From DASPSM01 sp963800135 (GTDB lineage: Bacteria; Planctomycetota; Planctomycetia; Planctomycetales; Planctomycetaceae): 64,000 nucleotides of DNA. The stretch is from positions 310,001 through 374,000 of the forward strand of contig CAWCZR010000010.1 of assembly GCA_963800135.1 (NCBI GenBank), given 5' to 3'. This document shows positions 42,914 to 51,227 of the stretch, piece after piece. The notes beneath the pieces are model-generated. The model was not told the origin of the DNA. It saw only the letters and a list, made by a program, of their open reading frames with translations, and did no database searches. The first letter of the stretch is position 1. The number at the start of each line of letters is the position of its first letter. Both the position numbers and the translations under genes were made by a program.

Positions 42914-44306
42914 ATGATTGCTCGATACGCGCGTGTCGTTCGCCTAGTCCTCGCCCTCTCGCTCGTTGCCGGCAGCCTGACGCCGGTCTTCGCTGCGGAC
43001 GGTCCGCCCTCCGCCTCGCACCGTCTCAACATCCTCTTCCTGCTGACCGACGATCAGCGGGCCGACACGATTCACGCGCTCGGCAACTCGGTGATTCAAA
43101 CGCAGACGCTCGATCGGCTGGCCCGGTCGGGGCTCGTCTTTCGCAACTGTTATTGCATGGGCAGCGACATGCCGGCCGTCTGCTTCCCAAGCCGGTCGAT
43201 GCTTTTAACCGGCCGCTCGCTCTTTCACCTGAAGCACAAACAGGGCGGTTACGGCGTCCGCTACCCGGTCAATTTTCCCAGAGACGCTCCGCGAAGCCGG
43301 CTATGAAACGTATCACCACGGCAAACGCCAGAACGGCCCGACCGGCATCTACAAAGACTTCGAGCACGAAAAATACCTGGTGAACGACGATGCCGAGCGG
43401 CTCTCCGGCCATCCGGGCCAGGAAATCGCCGACGCCGCGGTGACATTTCTCGAGACTAGAAAACGCGGGCGGCCGTTCTTCATGTATCTGGCCTTCGCCA
43501 ATCCGCACGATCCGCGCGTCGTCATTCCTGAATATCGTCGCCGCTACGACGAGGCGGCCATGCCCCTGCCCGCCAACTACCTCCCGCTGCATCCGTTCGA
43601 CAACGGCTGGCTCACCGGCCGCGACGAACGTCTGGCCCCCTGGCCCCGCACGCCGGCCGAAATCAAAAAGCACGTCACCGATTATTACGGCGTGATCACT
43701 TACCTCGACGAGCAGATTGGCCGTATTCTCGAGGCGCTGCGGCGTTCGGGCGAGTACGACCGCACAATCATCCTCTTCTCGTCCGATCACGGCCTCGCGC
43801 TCGGCAGTCACGGGCTGATGGGCAAGCAGAGCGTGTACGAAGCCGCGCTCAAGCCGCCGCTGTTCGTGGCCGGGCCGGGCATCCGCCGGGGCGAGACCGA
43901 CGCCTTCGTCTACCTGCACGACATTTTCCCCACGGTCTGCGACCTGGTCGGCATCAAAACGCCCGTCGGCCTCGATGCCCACAGCTTCGCCGACGTCCTA
44001 ACAGGCAAGCGCGACACGGCTCGAAACGCGATCTTTTTAGCGTTCATGGAGTGTCAACGGGCGCTCCGCGTCGGGGATTGGAAGCTGATTCGCTATCCCG
44101 AGATCAACAAAAGCCAGGTCTTCAACCTGCACGACGACCCGGACGAAATCCACGATGTTTCCGCTCAACATCCGGACAAAGAACGCGAATTGATGACGCT
44201 CCTGGCCCGGCGGCAGGCGGCCAACGACGACATGCTCCCCTTGTCGTCACCGCACCCCCGCGACCCGGCCGTCTCGGCAGACATCCTCCGCCACCGACCG
44301 GAGTGA
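42914..44306 (+). CDS. Secreted sulfatase, arylsulfatase/choline-sulfatase-like (one frameshift)
   Basis: About 464 residues in two frames. A signal peptide (LVLALSLVAGSLTPVFA) leads into the metal-binding start LFLLTDDQRADT and the formylglycine site CFPSRSMLLTGRS (Cys90, C-x-P-S-R). Near 43280 (TTTTCCCAGAG) the frame shifts by one base, and the protein continues as ETLREAGYETYHHGKRQNGP, ... YLDEQIGRILEAL, LFSSDHGLALGSHGLMGKQS and GDWKLIRYPE to the stop. Cys90 would be converted to formylglycine by a maturation enzyme not in this window. It likely removes sulfate from a polysaccharide or small ester. Motifs on both sides of the shift are intact, so a base error is the simplest reading. Confidence 0.88.
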
Positions 44307-44334
44307 AAAGCTCGCACCGCGAAAGGCTCACACC

Positions 44335-44757
44335 GTGAAAGGCTCGCACAGCGAATTGTCCCCCAGCGCGTCGCACTTCGGCGGCCGGCCGGCGGTGAAG
44401 CGGCGGTTGCTCAAGTACGAGCGGATGAACCAGCCGCTCCTCAATCGTCGCGACTTCGCCCGCCGGCTGATGGCCAACGCCGGCTTTTCGATCGCGCTAA
44501 TTGTCGTGTCGCTGCTGGCGGGGATGGCCGGCTATCACTACCTGGAGGGGCAAAGCTGGGTCGACGCCTTCGCCAACGCGGCGATGATCCTCTCCGGGAT
44601 GGGCCCGCTCGGCACGCTCAACACAACCAGCGGAAAAATCTTCGCCGGCTGCTACGCTCTCTACAGCGGCCTGGCCCTGATCCTGGCCATCGGCGTAGTA
44701 ATCGCCCCGATCGTCCACCGCTTCCTGCATCGCTTCCACATGGAAGCCGATTCGTAG
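44335..44757 (+). CDS. Small membrane protein of unknown function
   Basis: 140 residues from GTG 44335, or 110 from ATG 44425 (MNQPLLNRRDFARRLM). Two hydrophobic segments (FSIALIVVSLLAGMAGYHYL and IFAGCYALYSGLALILAIGVVIAPI) flank a loop with AMILSGMGPLGTLNTTSGKI, loosely like the pore-loop arrangement of two-helix channels, but no selectivity motif is present. Family not recognised. The preceding 50 bp contain repeated GAAAGGCTCGCAC-type words. It lies 28 bp after the sulfatase. Confidence 0.6.
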   Translation: MKGSHSELSPSASHFGGRPAVKRRLLKYERMNQPLLNRRDFARRLMANAGFSIALIVVSLLAGMAGYHYLEGQSWVDAFANAAMILSGMGPLGTLNTTSGKIFAGCYALYSGLALILAIGVVIAPIVHRFLHRFHMEADS

Positions 44758-44767
44758 GCCGTCCTGC

Positions 44768-44797
44768 TTGGGAGACCCCGGGGCGATTTGCTATAGT
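44768..44797 (+). promoter_or_regulatory. Candidate promoter for the small basic ORF
   Basis: TTGGGA (44768-44773) and TATAGT (44792-44797) are separated by 18 bp, about 55 bp before the ATG at 44851. The -10 box is a 5/6 match. Confidence 0.45.
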
Positions 44798-44850
44798 CTC
44801 CCGCTGCAGTTGAGGCACCAAAATTCACGCAACGTTGAGTCGAGGATCGC

Positions 44851-44976
44851 ATGGGCGCCAATCGTTCGGGCGAACGACGGAAGAGCCGCATGAAGCGCAG
44901 CAAACGCAACCTGGTCACGCAGGAAACGGCCGAGGCGGCCGCGTCGAGCAAATCGCGGAAGAAGAAAAAGGCCTGA
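44851..44976 (+). CDS. Putative small, highly basic 41-residue protein
   Basis: An ATG at 44851 preceded by GAGGA (44842-44846) opens a 41-codon frame ending in TGA at 44974-44976. The product starts MGANRSGERRKSRMKRSKRN and ends SSKSRKKKKA; about a third of residues are Lys or Arg. A promoter-like pair lies just upstream. Such a peptide could bind nucleic acid or the ribosome, but no family is recognised. It is followed by a MITE-like repeat. Confidence 0.45.
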   Translation: MGANRSGERRKSRMKRSKRNLVTQETAEAAASSKSRKKKKA

Positions 44977-45041
44977 CACCTCGGCCGCGCCCGTGGAGCT
45001 GCGCGATCAGTCTCGCTTCGGCCCCGGCTGCGCGGCATCAG

Positions 45042-45187
45042 CCTAGTGGTCCGTCCATCGCTATCTGACAAGCGTGGGTGCCATGCCCACGGCTCGGCGT
45101 GGGCATGTTTTCCGCTGCGAATCGCGCATGCCCACCGAAACCGGTGGGCATGGCACCCGACATTTTGGCGGTAGACCGACCACTAGG
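45042..45187. mobile_element. MITE-like palindromic element overlapping the acyl-CoA synthetase stop
   Basis: 146 bp bounded by 14-bp inverted ends, CCTAGTGGTCCGTC (45042-45055) and GACCGACCACTAGG (45174-45187), with one mismatch. Inside, a second inverted pair has 15-bp perfect arms, GGGTGCCATGCCCAC (45076-45090) and its complement at 45144-45158. A third pair has 9-bp arms, GTGGGCATG (45099-45107) and CATGCCCAC (45127-45135). No coding capacity. The right end contains CTA at 45183-45185, which is the TAG stop codon of the minus-strand synthetase gene. Confidence 0.75.
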
Positions 45188-46669
45188 ACTGGGTGGCGCC
45201 GGCGACGCTGGCGACCAGCTCGCGGCGGAGCACTTTGCCCAGCGTGTTCCGCGGCAGGGCTTCGACGAATAACAGCGTCCGCGGTCGCTGGTAGACGACG
45301 AGCCGGTCGCTGCACCAGGCGTGCAGCCGGGCTTCGTCCAGCGTGAGATCGCTCCGCACGATGGCGACGGCCACGCGCTCGCCCCGCTCGGCATCGGGCA
45401 CGCCGAAGGCCGCGCACTCCTTCACGCCCGGGCATGCGCCGAGCACCCGCTCGACGACCTGCGGATAGACGTTGTAGCCGTTGGTGATGATCAGGTCTTT
45501 CTTGCGGCCGGCGAGCGTGAGGAAGCCGCGCTCGTCGAGCGAGCCCAGATCGTCCGTGTCGAACCAGCCGTCGCGAAAGGCGGCCCGGGTCTCGTCCGGC
45601 TTGTGCCAGTATTCGCGAAACAAGTTCGGGCTGCGGATGAGCACGCTGCCCACTTCGCCCGGATCGACGGGCGAGCCGTCGTTGCGGACGACTTTTCGCT
45701 CCATCTCCGGCAGCGGAAGCCCCACCGAGCCGCTCGGCCAAGGCCCGGCCAGCGGCAGACTGGTGATCACGTACGACTCGCTCATGCCGTAACGATTGAT
45801 CACCGGGTGCTGCAAAATCTCTTCCAGCTCGGGGAGCACTTCCGGGCGAATCGGGGCCGAGCCGCAGGTGAAGAGCCGCGTGCGACTCCACGACACGGCC
45901 GCGGTGCGAAATTCGGCCGACTCGAGCAGGCGGTAATAGATCGCCGGCACGGCCATGAAGACGGTCGATTTGCCGATCGCCGCCAGGGTCCGGCCGACGT
46001 CGAACGATTCTTCGACGCGAATGCAGCCGCCAGCGAGCCACGTGAGATGCGTGGCGAACTCCAAGCCATGAATGTGATAAAGCGGCAAAACGTTCAGCAC
46101 GACGTCGTCAGCCGTCAGCTGCCAGCACGTTTGCAGCGCCCGCAAGCTGCCGGCCGTGCCGGCGTGTGAGTGCACCACGCCCTTCGGCCAACCCGTCGTG
46201 CCAGAGCTGTAGAGGATCATCCGCGGAGCGTCGGCGGCGACGTTCGGCTCGCGGAACGGGCCGGAGGCGCTGTCGTCGACGTCGGCTTGCACAAGGGGCG
46301 GCCGCGGCAGCTCGGGCGCAGCGCGGCGACGAGAGGCAACTCCTCGGCCCCGGCGATCACCATCCGGGCTTCGCTGTCGCTCAAAAAGTACCGCATCTCT
46401 TCCCGCGTGAACCGCGGATTGAGCGGCAACGGACAAGCCCCGGCGTAAAGCACGCCCAACTGGGCGAACAGAAATGGGATTTTGTTGCCCGTGTAGAGGG
46501 CCACGCGATCGCCCGGCTCGACCCCGCGCTCCCGCAGCCGCCCGGCCCTGCGGCGAGCCTCGGCATCAAGCTGGCCGTACGTGACGACGCGCCCCTCGTA
46601 CGCCAGGGCCGATTGCGACGGCTGGCTCTCAAAAACGCTTCGCAACTCGTGCAAGAAATGCCTGGTCAC
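45183..46669 (-). CDS. Acyl-CoA synthetase, AMP-forming, malonyl-CoA-ligase-like (one frameshift)
   Basis: About 495 residues of the ANL superfamily. GTG 46669 opens the N-terminal part (ALAYEGRVVTYGQLDAEARR, PLPLNPRFTREEMRYFL). Near 46322 one base is missing and reading continues in another frame with the P-loop MILYSSGTTGWPKGVVHSH, the adenylation motif YGMSESYVITSLPL, the hinge motif GWFDTDDLGSLDERGF and the catalytic Lys region PRNTLGKVLRREL. It activates a carboxylic acid with ATP and loads CoA. The YGMSE...GSVGLPLPE pattern recalls malonyl-CoA synthetases, but the substrate is not proven. Its TAG stop lies inside the terminal repeat of the MITE-like element at 45042-45187. Confidence 0.88.
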
Positions 46670-46708
46670 ACCGCGAGTTTACCCAAACCACGCCCATGGG
46701 ACGATCCA

Positions 46709-46831
46709 GGCGAGCGGCGGGTGTCAGCCCGCCGGTTCTCGTGAATTTGACTTCACCGATTTCGACCGCGCTACGTTCCTTAACGAGCAAAAAGGCAAAA
46801 AGAACCGGCCGGCTTACACCGGCCGCTCGCC
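46709..46831. repeat. REPIN-like palindromic element, copy 1 (upstream of FGGY kinase)
   Basis: 123 bp with 31-bp inverted ends (46709-46739 and 46801-46831, 28 of 31 matching), each starting with GGCGAGCGG outermost and carrying its own small hairpin. The left arm (46709-46739) is identical base for base to the left arm of copy 2 at 48504-48534. The centre is noncoding and becomes A-rich before the right arm. Confidence 0.75.
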
Positions 46832-46879
46832 CGGCTAGACTGGCACGACGACGCTTTTCGTGATCAGGAGCCAGAAGCT

Positions 46880-48502
46880 TTGGACTCGTCCGCGAGCAAC
46901 GAATCGAAGAACGAAGCCAACAGCGAACGCTGCGTGCTGGCGATTGATTTGGGCAGCGGCGGGCCGAAGGTGGCCGTCGTCACCGAGCGGGGCGAGATTC
47001 TGGCGCACGCCCGCGGCGCGGTGCCGACGCTGTTCGTCGAGGGGGGCGGGGCCGAGCAGGATCCGCATGCGTGGTGGCGGGCCGTCGATCAGGCGGTGAC
47101 GGCCGTCCTGTCGCAAGCGCACGTCGATCGCAGCCGGATCGTGGCTGTGTCCTGCACGGGGCAATGGTCGGTGACTGCGCCGGTCGACGCGGGCGGGGAG
47201 CCGCTGATGAACGCCGTCCACTGGATGGACTCGCGCGGTGCGCCCGACACGCAAAAACTCACCGACGGCCTGATTAAGATCGACGGCTATGGGCTCGGGC
47301 GGTTGCTGCGTTGGATCCAGATCACGGGGGCCGTGCCGACGCACGCGGGGGCCGACTCGCTCGCGCACATTTTGTTTCTCAAGCGGGCCCGTCCGGACAT
47401 CTACGCGCGGACGCACAAGCTGCTCGAGCCGATGGATTACCTCAACCTGCGGCTGACCGGGCGGTTTTCGGCATCGTACGCCACGATCTTTCCCTACATG
47501 CTCACCGACAACCGCGACGTCAACAACGTGCACTATCACGACGGGATGTTGCAGCTGGCGGGCGTCGATCGGGAAAAGCTGCCCGACCTAGTGCCGGTGA
47601 ACGCGGTGTTGGGACCGCTCTTGCCCGAGATTGCCGCGGCCTGGCAGCTCTCGCCGACGACGCAGGTGGTTTGCGGCACGACGGACAATCAGACGGCGGC
47701 GCTGGGAGCGGGATCGATCGACGACGCCGTCGGCTACATCTCGGTCGGGACGACCTCCTGGCTGAGTTGCCACATCCCGTTCAAAAAAGCCAACCTGCTG
47801 CGGGCCATCGCCACGATGCCGTCCGCCATTCCTGGGCGGAACATCGTCGTGGCCGAACAGGGAGCGGCCGGCCGTTGTCTCGAAGCCGTGGTCGAACGAC
47901 TGCTCTGCCCCGAACACAACTATTCGCTCGACGCCGAGCGGAGCGCGGTCTACGCCCGAGTGTTCGAGGAAGCGGCGACCGTGCCTGCCGGCTGCGACGG
48001 ACTTTTGTTTCTGCCCTGGCTCAACGGCTCGGGCCCGCCCGCGGCCGACGGTCATGTCCGTGGCGGGTTTATCAATCAGACGTTGCGAACGGGGCGACCC
48101 GAAGCCGTGCGGGCCGTGCTGGAGGGAATCGTCTTCAACCTGGGTTGGCTGTTGCCACACGTCGAGAAATTCGTCGGCCGGCGGTTCGAGACGTTGCGAC
48201 TGGTGGGCGGCGCGGCCGAGTCGGACCTGTGGTGCCAGATCTTCGCCGACATCTTGGAGCGGCCCATTCAGCGGATCGCCTCACCCCGGCTGGCGACGGT
48301 CCGCGGGGCGGCGCTGCACGCGCTGATGTCGCTGGGAATCCGCCGGCGGGACGAGATTTCCGCCCTGGTGCCGATCGCCGGCGTCTTCGAGCCCGACCCG
48401 CGCAATCGAAAAACGTACCGGGAGCTTTCGTCGGCGTTTGTGAAATGTTACAAGCGCACGCGGGGGTTGTTTGGGCTGTTAAATCGCGATGCGCGTCAAT
48501 GA
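46880..48502 (+). CDS. FGGY-family carbohydrate kinase
   Basis: 540 residues of the xylulokinase/glycerokinase fold. It has the N-terminal phosphate motif LAIDLGSGGPKVAV, the substrate region CTGQW and NAVHWMDSRG, the adenosine motif VCGTTDNQTAALGAGS, and the C-terminal LRLVGGAAESDLWCQIFAD. It phosphorylates a sugar or polyol with ATP; identity is uncertain, as the FGGY signature is divergent. A TTG start at 46880 is chosen because AGGAG lies at the right distance upstream and no nearer ATG fits. The gene is bracketed by two REPIN-like repeats, the second beginning one base after the stop codon. Compared with xylulokinase (about 480-500 residues) it is slightly long. Confidence 0.85.
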   Translation: MDSSASNESKNEANSERCVLAIDLGSGGPKVAVVTERGEILAHARGAVPTLFVEGGGAEQDPHAWWRAVDQAVTAVLSQAHVDRSRIVAVSCTGQWSVTAPVDAGGEPLMNAVHWMDSRGAPDTQKLTDGLIKIDGYGLGRLLRWIQITGAVPTHAGADSLAHILFLKRARPDIYARTHKLLEPMDYLNLRLTGRFSASYATIFPYMLTDNRDVNNVHYHDGMLQLAGVDREKLPDLVPVNAVLGPLLPEIAAAWQLSPTTQVVCGTTDNQTAALGAGSIDDAVGYISVGTTSWLSCHIPFKKANLLRAIATMPSAIPGRNIVVAEQGAAGRCLEAVVERLLCPEHNYSLDAERSAVYARVFEEAATVPAGCDGLLFLPWLNGSGPPAADGHVRGGFINQTLRTGRPEAVRAVLEGIVFNLGWLLPHVEKFVGRRFETLRLVGGAAESDLWCQIFADILERPIQRIASPRLATVRGAALHALMSLGIRRRDEISALVPIAGVFEPDPRNRKTYRELSSAFVKCYKRTRGLFGLLNRDARQ

Positions 48503-48503
48503 C

Positions 48504-48634
48504 GGCGAGCGGCGGGTGTCAGCCCGCCGGTTCTACTGTCCGTATCCACGTCGCTCCACATCAGCGCGACAGCAAGAGAAAACAAAAAAAGACAAAAAAT
48601 TCGAGAACTCGGAGGCTGACACCTCCCGCTCGCC
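48504..48634. repeat. REPIN-like palindromic element, copy 2 (between kinase and lyase)
   Basis: 131 bp with 31-bp inverted ends at 48504-48534 and 48604-48634 (25 of 31 matching). The differences sit in the stem of the inner hairpin and are compensated: the left arm has GGCGGG...CCCGCC, the right arm GGAGG...CCTCC. The right hairpin is followed on the minus strand by a T-rich run, so it could also act as a terminator for minus-strand transcripts. Confidence 0.75.
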
Positions 48635-48675
48635 AAGAGAACAAAACTCGCTCGACACACGACACGAGGATCGCC

Positions 48676-50112
48676 ATGGCAACCGACGTCGCTCCGCAGG
48701 TCGATTTGGCCGCTGCGCTGGATCAGATGATGCATCCCTATCGGGGAGCGCTCCCCGAGTTCCCGCGGCTCCCGGCGACGGGGCTCAAGCGAACGGACGT
48801 GCTCGCCACGATGCAAGACCTCGAGGAGCGCGAGGCGGGCCGTTGGGAAAGTGGTCACGCGTCGGGCGCCGTCTACAACGGCGATCGCGAGCACATCGAC
48901 TTCGTCAGCCGTGTGTACACGTTGCACTCGCAGGTCAATCCGCTGCACCCCGACCTCTTTCCGAGTGCCGCCAAGTTCGAGGCCGAAATCGTCTCGATGA
49001 CGGCCCATATGCTCAACGGCGACAAGGCCGGCGCGCCGGTGGGGAGCGAAGAGGGAGTTTGCGGTTCGGTGACATCGGGCGGATCGGAGAGCATTCTGCT
49101 CGCGATGAAGACGTATCGCGACTGGGCCCGCGCGACCAAGAACATCACCGAGCCCGAGCTCGTCGTCCCGGTCTCCGCTCACGCGGCCTTTCACAAGGCG
49201 GCCCAATACTTCGGCCTCAAGCTGCGGGTGATTCCGCTCGACGACCAGTTCTGTGTCGACGTGCCGGCGATGGAAGCGGCGATTAATCAGAACACGATCG
49301 CGCTCGTCGGCTCGGCCTGCAATTTCCCCTACGGCACGATCGATGCGATCGAGCAGCTCTCCGCCATCGCGCGGGACCGGGGCGTCGGCCTGCACGTCGA
49401 CAGCTGCCTGGGCGGATTCTTCCTGCCGTGGGCCGAACGGCTCGGCCAGCCGGTGCCGCCGTTTGATTTTCGGCTGCCCGGCGTGACCTCAATGTCGTGC
49501 GACACGCATAAGTACGGCTACGCTCCCAAGGGGACGTCGGTCGTGCTGTATCGCGGAGCGGCGCTGCGCCGGTTCCAGTATTTCACGACGTCCGACTGGC
49601 CGGGCGGACTGTATTACTCGCCGACGTTTTCGGGCAGCCGGCCGGGCGGCCTGAGCGCGGCGTGTTGGGCGGCCCTCGTGTCGATCGGCGAACAAGGCTA
49701 CCTGGACGCGACGCGGCGAATCCTCGATGCAGTGACCGTGATGAAACAGGGCGTCACCGAAATCCCCGAGTTGCGGCTGATGGGGCGCACGTTCGGCGTG
49801 TTCGCCTTCATGTCGACGAGCGACAGTTTCAATATCTACCAGCTGCTCGACCGCATGTCGGAAAAAGGCTGGAGCCTGACCGGCCTGCAACGACCGGCGG
49901 GCATCCACGTCAGTCCGACGCTGCGGCACGCACAGCCGGGTGTTGCCGAACGCTTCGTTGCCGATCTGAAGGACGCCGTGGCGCTCGTCCGCGAAAATCC
50001 CGACTTCATGGGAGGCATGGCACCGATCTACGGATTGGCCGCAACGGTGCCCGACCGCTCGCTCGTCCACGGCATGCTGCAGCAAGTGATGGACGTTTTT
50101 TACCGAGTGTAA
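48676..50112 (+). CDS. PLP-dependent lyase/decarboxylase, sphingosine-1-phosphate-lyase-like
   Basis: 478 residues from ATG 48676 (CGAGGA just upstream). It belongs to the group II decarboxylase fold: VTSGGSESILLAMK for phosphate binding, HAAFHKAAQYFGL with the ring-stacking His, GLHVDSCLGGFFLPW with the cofactor Asp, and Lys279 in SCDTHKYGYAPKG as Schiff-base Lys. Sequence pattern and length resemble eukaryotic and bacterial S1P lyases more than glutamate decarboxylases. It probably cleaves a phosphorylated amino-alcohol lipid or related compound; the substrate is inferred from family only. It lies 173 bp after the FGGY kinase with a REPIN-like element between, and an IS insertion begins 50 bp after its stop. 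Confidence 0.87.
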   Translation: MATDVAPQVDLAAALDQMMHPYRGALPEFPRLPATGLKRTDVLATMQDLEEREAGRWESGHASGAVYNGDREHIDFVSRVYTLHSQVNPLHPDLFPSAAKFEAEIVSMTAHMLNGDKAGAPVGSEEGVCGSVTSGGSESILLAMKTYRDWARATKNITEPELVVPVSAHAAFHKAAQYFGLKLRVIPLDDQFCVDVPAMEAAINQNTIALVGSACNFPYGTIDAIEQLSAIARDRGVGLHVDSCLGGFFLPWAERLGQPVPPFDFRLPGVTSMSCDTHKYGYAPKGTSVVLYRGAALRRFQYFTTSDWPGGLYYSPTFSGSRPGGLSAACWAALVSIGEQGYLDATRRILDAVTVMKQGVTEIPELRLMGRTFGVFAFMSTSDSFNIYQLLDRMSEKGWSLTGLQRPAGIHVSPTLRHAQPGVAERFVADLKDAVALVRENPDFMGGMAPIYGLAATVPDRSLVHGMLQQVMDVFYRV

Positions 50113-50161
50113 GACGTCCCAGCGGCGCGATCGGCCCGCGGACGTCATTCAGCGTCCACTT

Positions 50162-51173
50162 TTCCCAAGCCGACGGAGGATCTTGCATGAAACGACGTTA
50201 GGTCTTGCGCAAAAAGAGTTGGCTTCGATGATGCCCTTTGTTTGTTTCCACACAAGCAGGAGGGCGGTCATGGAAGACCAACTCTGGAAGGGGATTTTGC
50301 GATTGTTGAAGCAGATTCACAAGCCGAGGCGCCGGCGCGGGAGAAATTCAGCGTCGAGGACATCGTGCGTGTCTGGATGTGGGCTGTGCTGCATGATCGC
50401 CCGATGTCCTGGGCGATCTGTAAAGCCAATTGGCCAATCCACGAAAGGCGACGAACACTTCCGTCCTCCAGCACGATGTCGCGAAGACTTCGCGATCGCG
50501 AGGTTCGGGCTGTGATGATGTCTTTGGAGCAGGCGGTCGTCCGGTCGCGCGGCGACAAGCGGCTCGTTTGGGTCATCGACGGAAAACCTCTGATAGTCAG
50601 CGGCTCAAGCAGCGATCGCCAGACCGGGTTTGGTCGTGCCCAGCGCGGCAACGCTCGGGGTTATAAACTGCACTTAATCCAGGGAATTGACGGGCTTGTC
50701 GCCGCCTGGCGGATCGCGCCCATGAACAAGGACGAGCGGGTGATGGCTCGTCGCATGGTGCGTACGGCCGACATCCAGGGCTACCTCTTGGCGGATGCCA
50801 ACTACGACTCCAATCCACTTCACGAGGTGTGCGCCCAGCGCGGCGATCTTCAACTCGTGGCGCCCTTGCGTGGTGGCAGCAAGTGTGAGTCCCGCCGACC
50901 CAAAATGAGCCTTGGACGAAGACGGACCGCCGAACTGATTAACAATCCGAACCCGGAGTTCGCGCGAGAGCTGATGCTGCTCCGGAACACCATCGAGCGA
51001 TCCTTCGGAAATCTGACCAATTGGGGAGGCGGACTCACACACCTTCCACCTTGGGTCCGCACTCATCGCAGAGTTCACCGTTGGGTGCAGGCGAAGCTGA
51101 TCCTCAACGCAATCAAGCGGACCCCGACACCGACTTACGTCAATTCATGAAAAATCCTCCGACGGCTTGGGAA
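50162..51173 (+). mobile_element. IS5-type insertion sequence, complete, with 4-bp target duplication
   Basis: 1012 bp with 30-bp terminal inverted repeats (50162-50191 and 51144-51173), starting TTCCCAAGCCG and matching at 27 of 30 positions. It is flanked on both sides by ACTT (50158-50161 and 51174-51177), the expected target duplication. One transposase gene fills the element. Insertion is between the PLP lyase and the molybdoenzyme gene and disrupts neither. Confidence 0.85.
50270..51150 (+). CDS. IS5/IS1182-like DDE transposase (frameshift near N-terminus)
   Basis: The transposase begins at ATG 50270 (MEDQLWKGILRLLKQIHKPR). One base appears missing near 50336-50342, after which the main frame reads EKFSVEDIVRVWMWAVLHDR and runs to TGA 51148-51150, about 293 residues in all. 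DDE residues are visible: Asp in WVIDGKPL, Asp in LLADANYD and Glu in NTIERSFGNL. A programmed -1 shift is known in some IS families, but there is no A-rich slippery heptamer here, so a base error or inactivating mutation is more likely. Confidence 0.82.
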
Positions 51174-51227
51174 ACTTGTGGCTCGATTCAACGACCCGCG
51201 CCGCTTGTGCGAGCGAAGCGTTCTCGA

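Noticed and set aside
44290..44350. GAAAGGCTCGCAC-like repeats before the small membrane protein as a regulatory array
   Set aside because: Copies are few, imperfect and partly within the possible coding start, so no function can be argued.
50336..50342. Programmed -1 frameshift site in the transposase
   Set aside because: There is no A-rich or X-XXY-YYZ slippery heptamer and no clear downstream stimulatory hairpin, and similar one-base losses occur in unrelated genes here.
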